From: Verrucomicrobiia bacterium
Lineage (GTDB): Bacteria; Verrucomicrobiota; Verrucomicrobiia; Verrucomicrobiales; DEV007
Direction: 5' to 3'
Assembly: GCA_030425385.1 (NCBI GenBank)
Contig: JAUIAH010000031.1
Coordinates: 1 to 64,000 of the forward strand
DNA: 64,000 nucleotides
The notes below the pieces were generated by a model, which saw nothing but the letters and a program-made list of their open reading frames with translations, ran no database searches and was not told where the DNA came from. Position 1 is the first letter of the stretch, and every line of letters begins with the position of its first letter. Below are positions 8,558 through 18,847 of this stretch, piece by piece. The translations under genes and the position numbers were made by a program.

Positions 8558-11500
8558 TCAATTGCCGCTCACACTATAGGTTTGAAGCAGGATACGGATA
8601 TCCCTTACACCAATGCCATCGCGTGTCGCGGCGGTAGCCGTTTGATCGTAGCCGGGGAGAGGAGCGCCGTGAATGAAGGTATCGAGACCGGCGGTTTCAT
8701 TGCCAGGATCACTCAGGAGACTGGCATCGGGAATGATGAGCACCCATTGCGTGTTCCAAACGCTGCGGCCGACGAGGCGCCCGCTTTGAAGCATCTCACT
8801 CGCTGACCAACCACCAGCGTCGTGATAGGCGCGGAAAGCGCTAAACTTCCTAATCTCTTCGAAGATCCCATGAGCGCTGTTCGAATAGGGGAGCCAATCC
8901 GGATCACTGAGATTAGAGGCGCTGATGGCGATCGGAGCAGGAATGCGTTGATCCACCACCCGCCAAGAGCGCGCATCGAGGCGAGAGCTATCAGGTAAGA
9001 ACATCTTATCATCGCCCACCGGCACCAGATAAACTTGGGGCGTTTGGCTCATGGCCGTGTTGTTGTAGCCATCAAAGCGCACCCCCGCTGCTCGGATCTT
9101 GGTTGAGAAGTGGGAGGCATGAAAGGCACTGTCTCCTCCGGCTAACGTTTTCCCGAACCAATTGAGGTCGGCTGCGATGGTGGAATCGAAGGGAATGACC
9201 AAGGCTGGCTGGGGACCGGAGGATTCGGGGGCAAAGGGCCGACAGAAGCGTCGAAAGAGATAGCCGTAATTCACCCCATTGTGTTCATACTCAAAGCTCC
9301 ACAGATCAGGCACGCGCCAGTCTTCCAATTGATTTCGCCAATCGGCATTGACCCGACTGCTCATGCCAATGCGGGCGAGTTCTCGCCGCAGGGAGAAACT
9401 TTGAACTTCCGTCTCTGGATTGTTGAAGCCCAATTGCCCCTTGAGGGTCTCAAAGTTTGTCTTGAGCACGGCCAACGAATCCGCCAAGCCGCCATTGCCA
9501 AGGATGGGTTGACCATTCTCCCATTGTCCCAAAGTGCGCGTTCTTAGCATTTCTGCCAGAAGCGGGCGAGCGTTGGCCGCATGGTTTGCGGGAAGATTCA
9601 ATTCGTATTGATAGGCTTTGCCGGCGAGATAGGCATAGCGGCTGGCCAGGTCAAAACTGCTCCGATATTTGCGTAGGGCTTCATGGTGAAAGACGCGGAA
9701 CGTGTAGTCTTCGTAGCGCTGTTTCGTCGTCGTGCTCGCCACCCGCGTATTGAAGACACGCCGCTCCTCCAAGATCGCCTGGCCTTGCTCAATGACCGTG
9801 CGGACGCGATCACTGGCGGCACGCATCGACTCAATCGCATCAACGACAGCGACGAGAGCATCGCTTTCGGAATTAATCAGATCATTGAGTTCATAGAGGA
9901 TATCGACCAATTCGGATCGGCTCTCTTGAGTCAACAAGGCGGCGTCCAATTGCGCGAGAGCGAGTTCGGCTTCGATCTCAGCGCGGTATTGGAGAATTTC
10001 CAGACCGCTAATCACTGGGCGCACGTGGCCATGGATGCCAGCTTGAATGGCGAGCACGGTGCCCCGCGCCGCAGAAGTGGCATCGGCTGAGAGTCCGACC
10101 ACCTTTGGAAAAGCTTCGACAATGCCTCCGGCGATGAGATCGGCGACCTCTAAGGTGTGGCCGGCTATATTCGATAAGGCAAAAGCTGCATTTGCGGAAT
10201 CGAGCCATTTCTCTTGGGTATCTCGGGCCGTTCGGCTGATATGAAGATTCTCAGAGGCGATGCCGCTTTTGAGTTCGAACTGCTTGAGGAGATTAAAGAA
10301 ATCATCGGATTGAGATTCATACGCATCCATGGCCATGCGCACACGCCATTCCGCATGCACCAATTCTTGAATGGCCGCCTGAATGCGTCCAGGGCTTCGT
10401 CGTTGTCCCCAGCTCTCCGGGGCGACAAGGCCGTAGCCTGTGGCTTGGCGAGGCAGATCGAGCGTGATCTCGCCAGCTGGCTCATTGGGAAGTTCGAGAT
10501 CCCGGGGGAAGTAATTGCTGATCGTTTCCGTCAACGCGCCGTGAACCTGATAGGTTTCTGACAGATTACGTAATCCTGGGACAATGGTAGTCTCGACCAC
10601 GGTGGCTTCCAATGGATCTAACAAGTCGCCTCCTGCCGCGACTTGATCCACATAAAGCCAGAGATACAAATCAGGTCCTTGATACCCAGCAGGATAGGCT
10701 TTGCCCGCACCGATCATGCCTTCATAGGGCGTTCCGAAGATCTCGATCATCTCATTGCGATAGGCGAGGTCTTGGTCGATCGTTTGTTGGCGCAGTGTTT
10801 CTGTCGTGGCTTCCGTTTGACGCAATTGCTGGGCGATGGCATTGGCTTGGTCAAATGACCGCAGAGCATTCTCAGCGGCACCTGTGGCGCGGTCGTAAAC
10901 CTGTTCGAAGTGCGTTGAGGCGCGTTCATCTGTGCGATCTGTCAATACGGGATCGATATCGAAGGAAACGACATTGGGATCGAGGCCAAATGGATTGAGA
11001 CCGCGGTCAGCCATGTCGAGCTTCGATTGAATGGCCGATGCTTGTTGGGCGACCGCTTGAAGCTCTACCACGGTGGACCGGTCCACTTTGCGAATTCCCG
11101 TGTGAGAGGCGTCTTCTTCGGGCAGAAGCGCATTGCCCAACATCCAGTCAAAGAGGGCTCCCTGGCCGGTACGTTGAGCGGTTTCAAAGACGCCCCAGGC
11201 GCGGTCCGTGTCCGTGTCTTGATAGCCCTGCCACTGGCCGCTGGGATGCTCGGTATAAGCTTGGCGATAGGTGAGAGCAACGAGTTCCGCACCGCAGCGT
11301 GCTCGCGCGGCAGCCGTCTTTGCAAAGGTGCGCTCATCGAGGTAATCCACATTGATCACGACACCATCGATCGTCACTTTCTCGCTGCGTGGGCTCCATT
11401 GGAAGTTATTGGTGGTCGCGAGGTCGTAATAACCTTTGAGGGCCATTGTGTAATGTCCCCAGGCGTCGCCGTGCCCTTGAGGATAAAGCCGACGACCATC

Positions 11501-14500
11501 TTCATCATCGAGGAATCCATCATTGGTCAGATCGTGAATACCATAGTTAAGGACATAGGCAGCTTCGCCAGGGCCATTGGTGAAGTTCCACATAAGCCGG
11601 TTGTATGCCGGGCGGGCCCCGACTTCTTGGCGACCTCGCAACAAGGTCAATTCTTCTTCTAACAGATTAGCGGCTTGATTCTGGAAGGCATGGATTGTGG
11701 GGGCCAAAGTGCCGAATTCGCCGCCGACGGTGCGATAGCCAATCGTGGGATCAAGGGCATCCGCGTAGGCCTCGTTGCCAAAGAGCGTGTAAAGGCCGGC
11801 AATGCGGTTAGCCGCATTGAGCAACGCGGTGTTCACACCGTCTGTGCCGGGGGCGCTGGCGATGGTGAAGTCTTCCGCGCGATCCAGAACGGTCTGATAA
11901 AGTTCAATGAGACCGACGTTCTCAATGGCATCTTTGTTCGGATTGAAAGCGACCGGACCTTCCCAACGTTGTCCGGCTTGTTGCAAGGCGCTCGTATAGG
12001 TGGCGGGAGCATCGTTGTTGCGGAAATCATCGTAGCGTGCATCGAAGAGATTCACGGCTTCCGTGACCCGCTTGATCCATCCAGGAACCAATTGAGCGAC
12101 GTAGGGAGGATCGGTCGGCGATGTGGGCTCGCGACTATTGGCGGCACCTGCCCAGGCACTCCAATCGCTCGGATCATCTCCATAACCATACCGGCAGAAG
12201 ACGAGATTGTCCGTGATGAGGGTGGGACCTGATCCCGCTAGCTGGATTTCACTCAACCCTTTGCCTTCTTTGAAAAGGGTCCAGGCGGAGTCCTCGCGGT
12301 TGGAAGCTTCCGGTAAGTCGATACCTGGTGGATTCAGATCGCGTCCGTCTTCCTCACGGAGAACCCATTGAAAGGTGAGATCGCGGACATCCCCGCCAAA
12401 GTCTGCCGTGTGGCGCAGGCTGACTTTCTCATCGAAGACATTGCCTGGCTTCATCACCGCGACCGAGCCGCGATACTTCTCCCGGGTGACTTTGATCACG
12501 TGCATGGCCACGGGAGCGTCTCCTAGCGCTTCATGATCATTCTCGGCGATCGTGATGTATCCATCTGGGAGGTTGCTCGAAGTGCTAGGGTCATGGAGAT
12601 CGGGATTCGTCACCACCGCGAGTCCTGGACCAAAGCTATTCGCTGGGCGCGCGCCGCCATTGTCTGCGGGCTCGAGGCCGATCCCGAGGGAGCCCGTCAC
12701 CGTAGCTTGGTTAGGATTGCGCGACTGCGCGGCGAGCACGGTCACCGCATCGATCCAGTCACTACTGGAAGTGAGGCCTTTGACGAGCATCTCGTCGTCG
12801 TCGGTGAGCACGTTGGGTTGGAGGATGGTTTGAGCCCCTGGCGCTACTAACAAATCGCCATCTCCTAGAAGGCGCCCATTGAGTAGTCCCCGCACACCGA
12901 GCCGCTGATTGGAAGTATTATAATAGACGCGCTCTTGTAGGCTGGCGGGAAGTTGGTTAAAGCGCCACAAAAGGCCATCTACCGTCACATTGCCTGAGGC
13001 AGGCGTGAGTTCACTCGGAACCGAGGTGAGTGCTAGATCGACTTCGTGGGCTTCCAAAGCAGGAAAGACCCGAGCCAGGTATTGGCTTCCCATCACTCCT
13101 GCGGTCATAGGGGCATTGGCGTCATCGAATACCAACTTTCCACTCTGCCAGGCAGCCGCTTGGGGGAGTCCTCGAGGGCGAGGTGTTTGCGTGTTATTGT
13201 CCGTGGCATACTCACCCCCAGCGAAGGTGAGCGTCTCTCCAGCCTTCAAGACCGCCGCATCCTCGGGCCATATTGTGTTATACCAAATATTCCGTGGACG
13301 CGTCTCAGTGAGCTTGCCAAGCGACACAGGGTCGCCCAGGGCCTTCGTGGGATGCCAGAAATCGGCGCGCAGAGGATAATACCACACGGCTCGAATGTCT
13401 TCAGCAGAATCGGCATCGCCAGAAACGATCCAGGGCATGGCATTCTTGTCTTCGTAGTAGGCGATGCGATCATCTATATTCACACCATCCGTTTCGTCTG
13501 GAACGGGAAGGCCTCCCATCACCGTGTCCAGGGGATGTGGTGGCACGAGACGTTGGCCGGCGACGCCTTCATAAAGATAGGTGTACGTGCGATTGAAAGC
13601 AGGCAGACGAAGATCAGATGTTTGCGAGTCCTCCTCCTGTGGCCGATACACATTCATCTTGGGGATAGGGTTATTGGGATCCGATCGATCTTCGTATTGG
13701 ACGAGGACAAACGCATTACTCGTAAAATCCGGGGTGCGTTCAGCGCGGTTGAGGTGATCGCAGAGGGCGAAGGCGGCTGGTCGGCCTGCTTCAATAAACG
13801 AAGGGGCGATGAGCGCATGCTCTTCATTGGGGTTGAAGCCCATTTGGTCGCGTTCAGGCTGTTGATAGATCTGAGGATTGGAAAGGGCGGGGGAATCGAA
13901 AGGTACCTGATACACATAGACATTCGCACCATCATTCACTTCTACATTCAGCCATCCAAAGGTGTCCGTAGGCGTCTTCGGAGACAGAACGACATTGAAT
14001 TCTTGCTGAGCTTCACTGGTGCCAAGGGCGGTCCATGTGTCGGCAAGGGCATCGACAGGTGTGGAGGTGACGAGATTCTTGTCGGGGTGCAAAGGATCGA
14101 AGGCTCCGCGATAGAGATAGGCGTGGCCATCCCAGCCCCAGGTGTAGACCCACATTTGTTGGCCGGAACCAAGAGGTACCACACCCACGTGATGATAAGG
14201 ACGATAGTCGGCCGCGGTCGATCCAGGGGCAACCCATGTGGGATGGGGTCCAGGATTGAAGCTCGAATACGAGGCGGTGCCTGGGAAATGCACATTGATA
14301 CCGCCTGCGGGGTCCGTGTAGGATCGCTTTAGACCTTCACTCCCCAGACGACTGGCAACCACGATACGGTCAGGATCATTCGGCCAGACGGGATCGTGGG
14401 CACTTGCCGTGTGGGGCCAGCGAATGCCTTCCTTGCGTTCATACCAGGCAACGCCGAAGCGATGGTCGGGAGAAGTTCCTTCCGATGAATGAATTACCAA

Positions 14501-17500
14501 TGCTTGAACAATCGGATTGTGATCCGTGCTGGCGACAGGAGGGCGCCCGCCGAGGTCTTCTCCGAGACGAAGATGAAGTTCACCATTGGCTTGTGCGCGA
14601 AAGACGCCGGTGTAGGCGAAACTGTTATTCGATGCCCAAGCATGACGGGCGGAGTCTCCGTGAGAGGTATAATTGTCGACAACAAGACGTTCATTCACAG
14701 CGATATCAAATCGCCGATCGAATGTGCTTCCTTCATTGGTGAGCAGTTGGAGGTGATAGGATTGATTGGCAATCAGTCCAGAAATAGTGATATCCACCGT
14801 GCCGGGAGCATTGGCCCAACGGATATCGCGCATGATCTCTCCCAGCTTCGCAGCGGAATCGCCCGTGCCACCGGTGAACGATGGCGGTATGGAAACATAG
14901 TTGTCGAGCTCGTTTGCGGCCTGGGTAGTGATGGTCACGCCTTGATGAGTGACGGAGCCAGAAGCGCGATCGGTGAGGAATGGAATCCCGTTCACGTGAA
15001 CATCCTCATCACCATAGAAATTCACGGCGGCGACCAAAGAACTGCTATCCAAGAAGAGATCATCTGGGCTTGAGAATGCGACGATATCACCGGTATGGAG
15101 ATCGGTATGATTGTTGGGTGCTGTCAGTCTTCCATTGACGGGAATGATAGGACCTTGCAGCGTCTCGTGGTCGTAGAGAAATGGATTGATGGGCGCGAGA
15201 TTCTGAATCACATAACCATTGTGACCCACCAGCGTCTCCTGGTGCGCTTCATGGCTGATCGCTTCTCCGATCACGGTAGGGAGCGTGTTGGCGCCTGCCG
15301 CGGTTTCCCATGACTGGGATGCTACGACCCGCACAACCAGTGATTCTTTCTCCGTGTTTCCAGTCGCAGCTCCGGCGCCTCTTTCGGAGAATAGGAGCAC
15401 ACTTTGTCCCGCCTCCTTTGCTGTGAAAAGTCCTCCGGTGACGGCTGCTTCGCTCTCGGTATAGGCGAGCTCGACGAATGCCCGATGATCATTAACCGAC
15501 TCGTCAAGATTCACCGGAGGCGCTTCGAGAATGTGCGTATAGTTAGCAGTAGACGGCCAAACGGCTTCCACTTCAATGATCACGTTCTGAGCGGGATCAT
15601 CCGGGGACGCGGTGTTCTCGAATTCGACGGTGAATTTGCCGGGGCTCAAGGGGTAGAGTTTCTTATCTACGGTGTCCCATGTCTGCATGTTTTCCCAGCT
15701 ACTTCCGGAGGGGCCAGTGATCACACCGCCACCTGAGGGCGCCTGAACTTTATTGACTCTAGTGGCGTCATCTCCCGTGATGGTCGTAAAGGAAATTGAC
15801 GACCCAATCGTGACGGTCTCTGGGTAGATGGCCCTGGCATAGTCCCAGGTGATGCTTGAGGGTTCTGTGAGAATGATGTCTTTCGAGGTCACACCTGGTC
15901 CCGAGAAAGGATGCACGGCCCCTTGCCCATTGGTGTATCCCTTGAGATCAAGCGTGCTCGTGCCGCTTGAGACGGAGCTGGCGGCACTGAGTTGCAAGGC
16001 TGCATGCACGGGGGCCCAGTATTCTCCTACCCCGTATCTCGGACCGATAAGGGCGATCTCACCTACTTGCATGGAATCGGCGGTCGCGGGATCGCGCACG
16101 GATAAGACGGTGATACGATAATGGGTGTAAGCGACACTATTCGAGAATGGGAGGTCTTGAGATACGGTGCGGCCCGCGTCTGGAATAGAGAGACTCGCCA
16201 CTATGGAAGTCCAATTCTCGCCATCCTGACTTCCCTCGATCTTGACCGTTTTCGGGTCGCGGGCTGGGTAATCGTCACCCGTGGTGAAACGTATCGTGCT
16301 CGCAGCGAAGGCGTCTTCATACTCAAGGATGAGGCCGGAGCCCTCTTTGACGAAATTGAGATATTTGGTGGCCGAATCCCCGTCGTTCGCCATGTGAGAA
16401 TGGTGAAACGACAGGGTGATCCCGCCCGAGGGGAACCCGATGGCACGATCCGCGAGGCGCGCATAGGAAACGTAAGGAGCCTTATTGGCGACGGAGGCGT
16501 TCACAGCGACTCGAAAGCTGTGTTCCTTGACCCATTTCCAGGTGATCTTCCCGGGAGAGCCTACCACAATCTTATTGGTCTGTTGACGCTTCTGATAGGA
16601 GCGCCATTGGTGGAATCCAGGAGAGGCGACCTGATGGGCATCGGCGACGCAACCTTCTGCGAAGAATCCGGTGGAGCGCCACCGTTCTCCAGGGATAGCG
16701 ATATCACTTTGGGCACCATCGATGAATGCCGTGAATGGCTCGTTCTCGGGATACCAATGTTTGCGCACGGCCGGATCAGGATTCCCGGCCGCGGTTGACG
16801 TGAGGCCCTCCACGGAGTCAATATCGGAATCGATCTCGATGGCGTGTTCTGTCCTCCAAAGAAAGGTGAGCTCGACATCGCTCGTAGCCACAAACGTGAC
16901 TGTATTGACGGTTCCATTAACGGTCGAATTCTTAAACTGATAACCGGTGCAGATTCGACGCGTGACGGCTTGCTCGCGAATGGCTGCGGTATTGTCAGGA
17001 TTGATGATATTTCCTTGAGCATCTTCGAAGATTTCTTCGGGCACGGAAGCCACGATAGTTCCACCAGCCGCCACGGTATCGATTCCCAGGTGTGGCTCGG
17101 GAACACCATAAGCAGAGTTGATCTTCACTTCGACCTCCTCGAGGAAATCACCGGACTGCTGAAGAAATCCAACAAAGCCTTTGTCATGGGTGGTTCCAAC
17201 AAGCGTCTTTTCGCGATCGGCGTCAGGGCCCATGGTCAGGTTTCCGTTTGCCCAGGCCCCTGTGATGATGACAGAATCGCGGAGGACACCGATTCCGGCG
17301 ACGCGGAGGAAGCTTGGCGGCACAGCGGCAGCGCGCTCTAGCGGAGTGACATGCCAATTGGTGACGGGAGCCAAGTCTGTGGCGGAGAGCTTTTGCCAGA
17401 ACGTGTGGGCCTTGGAAGAATTGCTCCCCAAACTGCCAATAGACGGATCCGACTCGCTCCCTGCGGTGGTGGTCGTCGTTTCGCTGATGGCATATGTCTT

Positions 17501-18844
17501 CAATGAGCCGCCAGCAATGCCGGCGAGATAGACCGAGTTGTCGGGACCGATGGTGAGATCGGCCGCGTAGTCTTCGCCCTCTGAGGCATAGACGCGCCAT
17601 GTGGAGGGTGCCAGCGTGGCAGGAGAGAGCTTGGCCAACCAGATATCGTTGGTCGTTCCAGAAGTCCCGCTCTTACTGGTGAATCGTTTATTGGTGAAGC
17701 GCGTGGTGGAGGCTGGGCGCAACCATTTCTCCCATTCGCCAGCTGCGTAGAGACTGCCGTTGTGATAAATGAGGTCGGCAATGCGATTGTGTGAGTTGTT
17801 CTCCCCACCCTCCAATCGGCACGGGAAGAAATGATGGGTGATTTCCTGACCGGTCCAGGAACCTCCGTCTTCGGTGCCTTCGAACTTGGGAGTGATGCGA
17901 TAGATGATCCCAATGGTGCCTGTATGAATATCGAAGTCCCACGAATACGCATCCGGGTTTCCATGGTCCACACCGAGAGATCGTTTGATTTGAGTGCCTG
18001 TGTTCGTGCGATAGAAGGCATAGCGTTTGTTTGTTGATGAATCCCGCCATCCGCGGAAGACATCGCGTGAAGCTTCTTCGTGAATGGTGCTCTGCTCGTC
18101 GCATACCATGGCCACGAATAGCGCTCCGGTGTTGTCCGAAGCCACCGCCGTCCCGTAAGTGTTGCCGTCATTGTCGTTACCGAAGGTCGTGGCCCAAACG
18201 GCACTCAAATTGGCATCGAAGTTGACCACAAAGGCATCGGTGGCGTTGAGCGGAAGGTATGTGAAGGATTCGGCCCAGTTCTGACGTTCTTGTTGAAAGA
18301 TCGAGAGTTCCTTGCGCGAAGGAGAGTTCGCATAGCCGACGACGGTGATGACAGCGGAGCCGTTGACATCGGCAACTGAGATCGAGGTGGCATTGGAAAA
18401 TCCGCCGTGGCCAACGATGCGACTATAATCCACGATCACGCCGTCTAAAGTGAGTTTCGCCACATAGGCGATCGAGGCATTGTTGATTCCACACACGTAG
18501 AGGTGGGATCCAATGATGGCGATATCATTAATGGTCCAAAGGCCACCGCCGACGAGAGTGGTCATGGACCGGGTCCAGTGAATGCCGCCGACGTCATCCA
18601 TCTTCGTGATAAACCCATCCCAAACGCCCAATGTATTCTCGATACCCGCGAGATATAGAGCATCGCGTGACGCTGCTGTTCGGAACCCTGGGCTCCAAAC
18701 ATGTGGGTTGCTTGCAAATAAAGGGCCACTGGCTTCTGAGAAGCGATGGTGTGGAGAGATCTCTTTGAGAAGTACTTGAGCACCGTGCCCTGGCAAGAGA
18801 AGGGCTAGGAAGGCAAGAAGCGTGATGATGGGGCGACGATTCAT
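8558..18844 (-). CDS. Giant secreted protein (3,428 aa): propeller, discoidin and Tc-toxin-A-like C-terminus
   Basis: A Sec signal peptide (residues 1-22, ending GHGAQV) shows export. Residues about 50-560 are propeller-like with SBBP-style repeats (for example AVASDNTGALFVA). About 790-960 is an F5/8 type C (discoidin) domain (VKIEGSQDGENWTS, then YTHYRITVLS). About 1265-1455 is a jelly-roll, malectin-like domain. A mixed beta region runs to about 2250. Residues about 2250-3100 are strongly helical, with a hydrophobic Ala/Gly-rich stretch at 2885-2931 and DLASRYAYLAGKAYQYEL near 3063-3081. The last 250 residues are beta-rich and end VRDIRILLQTYS. The last third resembles the core and TcB-binding end of Tc toxin A subunits; this is unproven and was recognised by eye. 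The start codon is 3 nt after the LamG stop. No sortase or PEP-CTERM signal is present. Confidence 0.85.
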   Translation of the reverse strand: MNRRPIITLLAFLALLLPGHGAQVLLKEISPHHRFSEASGPLFASNPHVWSPGFRTAASRDALYLAGIENTLGVWDGFITKMDDVGGIHWTRSMTTLVGGGLWTINDIAIIGSHLYVCGINNASIAYVAKLTLDGVIVDYSRIVGHGGFSNATSISVADVNGSAVITVVGYANSPSRKELSIFQQERQNWAESFTYLPLNATDAFVVNFDANLSAVWATTFGNDNDGNTYGTAVASDNTGALFVAMVCDEQSTIHEEASRDVFRGWRDSSTNKRYAFYRTNTGTQIKRSLGVDHGNPDAYSWDFDIHTGTIGIIYRITPKFEGTEDGGSWTGQEITHHFFPCRLEGGENNSHNRIADLIYHNGSLYAAGEWEKWLRPASTTRFTNKRFTSKSGTSGTTNDIWLAKLSPATLAPSTWRVYASEGEDYAADLTIGPDNSVYLAGIAGGSLKTYAISETTTTTAGSESDPSIGSLGSNSSKAHTFWQKLSATDLAPVTNWHVTPLERAAAVPPSFLRVAGIGVLRDSVIITGAWANGNLTMGPDADREKTLVGTTHDKGFVGFLQQSGDFLEEVEVKINSAYGVPEPHLGIDTVAAGGTIVASVPEEIFEDAQGNIINPDNTAAIREQAVTRRICTGYQFKNSTVNGTVNTVTFVATSDVELTFLWRTEHAIEIDSDIDSVEGLTSTAAGNPDPAVRKHWYPENEPFTAFIDGAQSDIAIPGERWRSTGFFAEGCVADAHQVASPGFHQWRSYQKRQQTNKIVVGSPGKITWKWVKEHSFRVAVNASVANKAPYVSYARLADRAIGFPSGGITLSFHHSHMANDGDSATKYLNFVKEGSGLILEYEDAFAASTIRFTTGDDYPARDPKTVKIEGSQDGENWTSIVASLSIPDAGRTVSQDLPFSNSVAYTHYRITVLSVRDPATADSMQVGEIALIGPRYGVGEYWAPVHAALQLSAASSVSSGTSTLDLKGYTNGQGAVHPFSGPGVTSKDIILTEPSSITWDYARAIYPETVTIGSSISFTTITGDDATRVNKVQAPSGGGVITGPSGSSWENMQTWDTVDKKLYPLSPGKFTVEFENTASPDDPAQNVIIEVEAVWPSTANYTHILEAPPVNLDESVNDHRAFVELAYTESEAAVTGGLFTAKEAGQSVLLFSERGAGAATGNTEKESLVVRVVASQSWETAAGANTLPTVIGEAISHEAHQETLVGHNGYVIQNLAPINPFLYDHETLQGPIIPVNGRLTAPNNHTDLHTGDIVAFSSPDDLFLDSSSLVAAVNFYGDEDVHVNGIPFLTDRASGSVTHQGVTITTQAANELDNYVSIPPSFTGGTGDSAAKLGEIMRDIRWANAPGTVDITISGLIANQSYHLQLLTNEGSTFDRRFDIAVNERLVVDNYTSHGDSARHAWASNNSFAYTGVFRAQANGELHLRLGEDLGGRPPVASTDHNPIVQALVIHSSEGTSPDHRFGVAWYERKEGIRWPHTASAHDPVWPNDPDRIVVASRLGSEGLKRSYTDPAGGINVHFPGTASYSSFNPGPHPTWVAPGSTAADYRPYHHVGVVPLGSGQQMWVYTWGWDGHAYLYRGAFDPLHPDKNLVTSTPVDALADTWTALGTSEAQQEFNVVLSPKTPTDTFGWLNVEVNDGANVYVYQVPFDSPALSNPQIYQQPERDQMGFNPNEEHALIAPSFIEAGRPAAFALCDHLNRAERTPDFTSNAFVLVQYEDRSDPNNPIPKMNVYRPQEEDSQTSDLRLPAFNRTYTYLYEGVAGQRLVPPHPLDTVMGGLPVPDETDGVNIDDRIAYYEDKNAMPWIVSGDADSAEDIRAVWYYPLRADFWHPTKALGDPVSLGKLTETRPRNIWYNTIWPEDAAVLKAGETLTFAGGEYATDNNTQTPRPRGLPQAAAWQSGKLVFDDANAPMTAGVMGSQYLARVFPALEAHEVDLALTSVPSELTPASGNVTVDGLLWRFNQLPASLQERVYYNTSNQRLGVRGLLNGRLLGDGDLLVAPGAQTILQPNVLTDDDEMLVKGLTSSSDWIDAVTVLAAQSRNPNQATVTGSLGIGLEPADNGGARPANSFGPGLAVVTNPDLHDPSTSSNLPDGYITIAENDHEALGDAPVAMHVIKVTREKYRGSVAVMKPGNVFDEKVSLRHTADFGGDVRDLTFQWVLREEDGRDLNPPGIDLPEASNREDSAWTLFKEGKGLSEIQLAGSGPTLITDNLVFCRYGYGDDPSDWSAWAGAANSREPTSPTDPPYVAQLVPGWIKRVTEAVNLFDARYDDFRNNDAPATYTSALQQAGQRWEGPVAFNPNKDAIENVGLIELYQTVLDRAEDFTIASAPGTDGVNTALLNAANRIAGLYTLFGNEAYADALDPTIGYRTVGGEFGTLAPTIHAFQNQAANLLEEELTLLRGRQEVGARPAYNRLMWNFTNGPGEAAYVLNYGIHDLTNDGFLDDEDGRRLYPQGHGDAWGHYTMALKGYYDLATTNNFQWSPRSEKVTIDGVVINVDYLDERTFAKTAAARARCGAELVALTYRQAYTEHPSGQWQGYQDTDTDRAWGVFETAQRTGQGALFDWMLGNALLPEEDASHTGIRKVDRSTVVELQAVAQQASAIQSKLDMADRGLNPFGLDPNVVSFDIDPVLTDRTDERASTHFEQVYDRATGAAENALRSFDQANAIAQQLRQTEATTETLRQQTIDQDLAYRNEMIEIFGTPYEGMIGAGKAYPAGYQGPDLYLWLYVDQVAAGGDLLDPLEATVVETTIVPGLRNLSETYQVHGALTETISNYFPRDLELPNEPAGEITLDLPRQATGYGLVAPESWGQRRSPGRIQAAIQELVHAEWRVRMAMDAYESQSDDFFNLLKQFELKSGIASENLHISRTARDTQEKWLDSANAAFALSNIAGHTLEVADLIAGGIVEAFPKVVGLSADATSAARGTVLAIQAGIHGHVRPVISGLEILQYRAEIEAELALAQLDAALLTQESRSELVDILYELNDLINSESDALVAVVDAIESMRAASDRVRTVIEQGQAILEERRVFNTRVASTTTKQRYEDYTFRVFHHEALRKYRSSFDLASRYAYLAGKAYQYELNLPANHAANARPLLAEMLRTRTLGQWENGQPILGNGGLADSLAVLKTNFETLKGQLGFNNPETEVQSFSLRRELARIGMSSRVNADWRNQLEDWRVPDLWSFEYEHNGVNYGYLFRRFCRPFAPESSGPQPALVIPFDSTIAADLNWFGKTLAGGDSAFHASHFSTKIRAAGVRFDGYNNTAMSQTPQVYLVPVGDDKMFLPDSSRLDARSWRVVDQRIPAPIAISASNLSDPDWLPYSNSAHGIFEEIRKFSAFRAYHDAGGWSASEMLQSGRLVGRSVWNTQWVLIIPDASLLSDPGNETAGLDTFIHGAPLPGYDQTATAATRDGIGVRDIRILLQTYSVSGN

Positions 18845-18847
18845 GGA

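Noticed and set aside
13046-14332. Plus-strand open frame of 428 codons inside the 3,428-residue gene
   Set aside because: It is antisense to a well-supported coding frame, its translation lacks domains or a signal peptide, and it has no spacing or start context of its own. The same applies to long antisense frames at 2019-3008, 22825-23967, 42519-43652 and 44178-45239.
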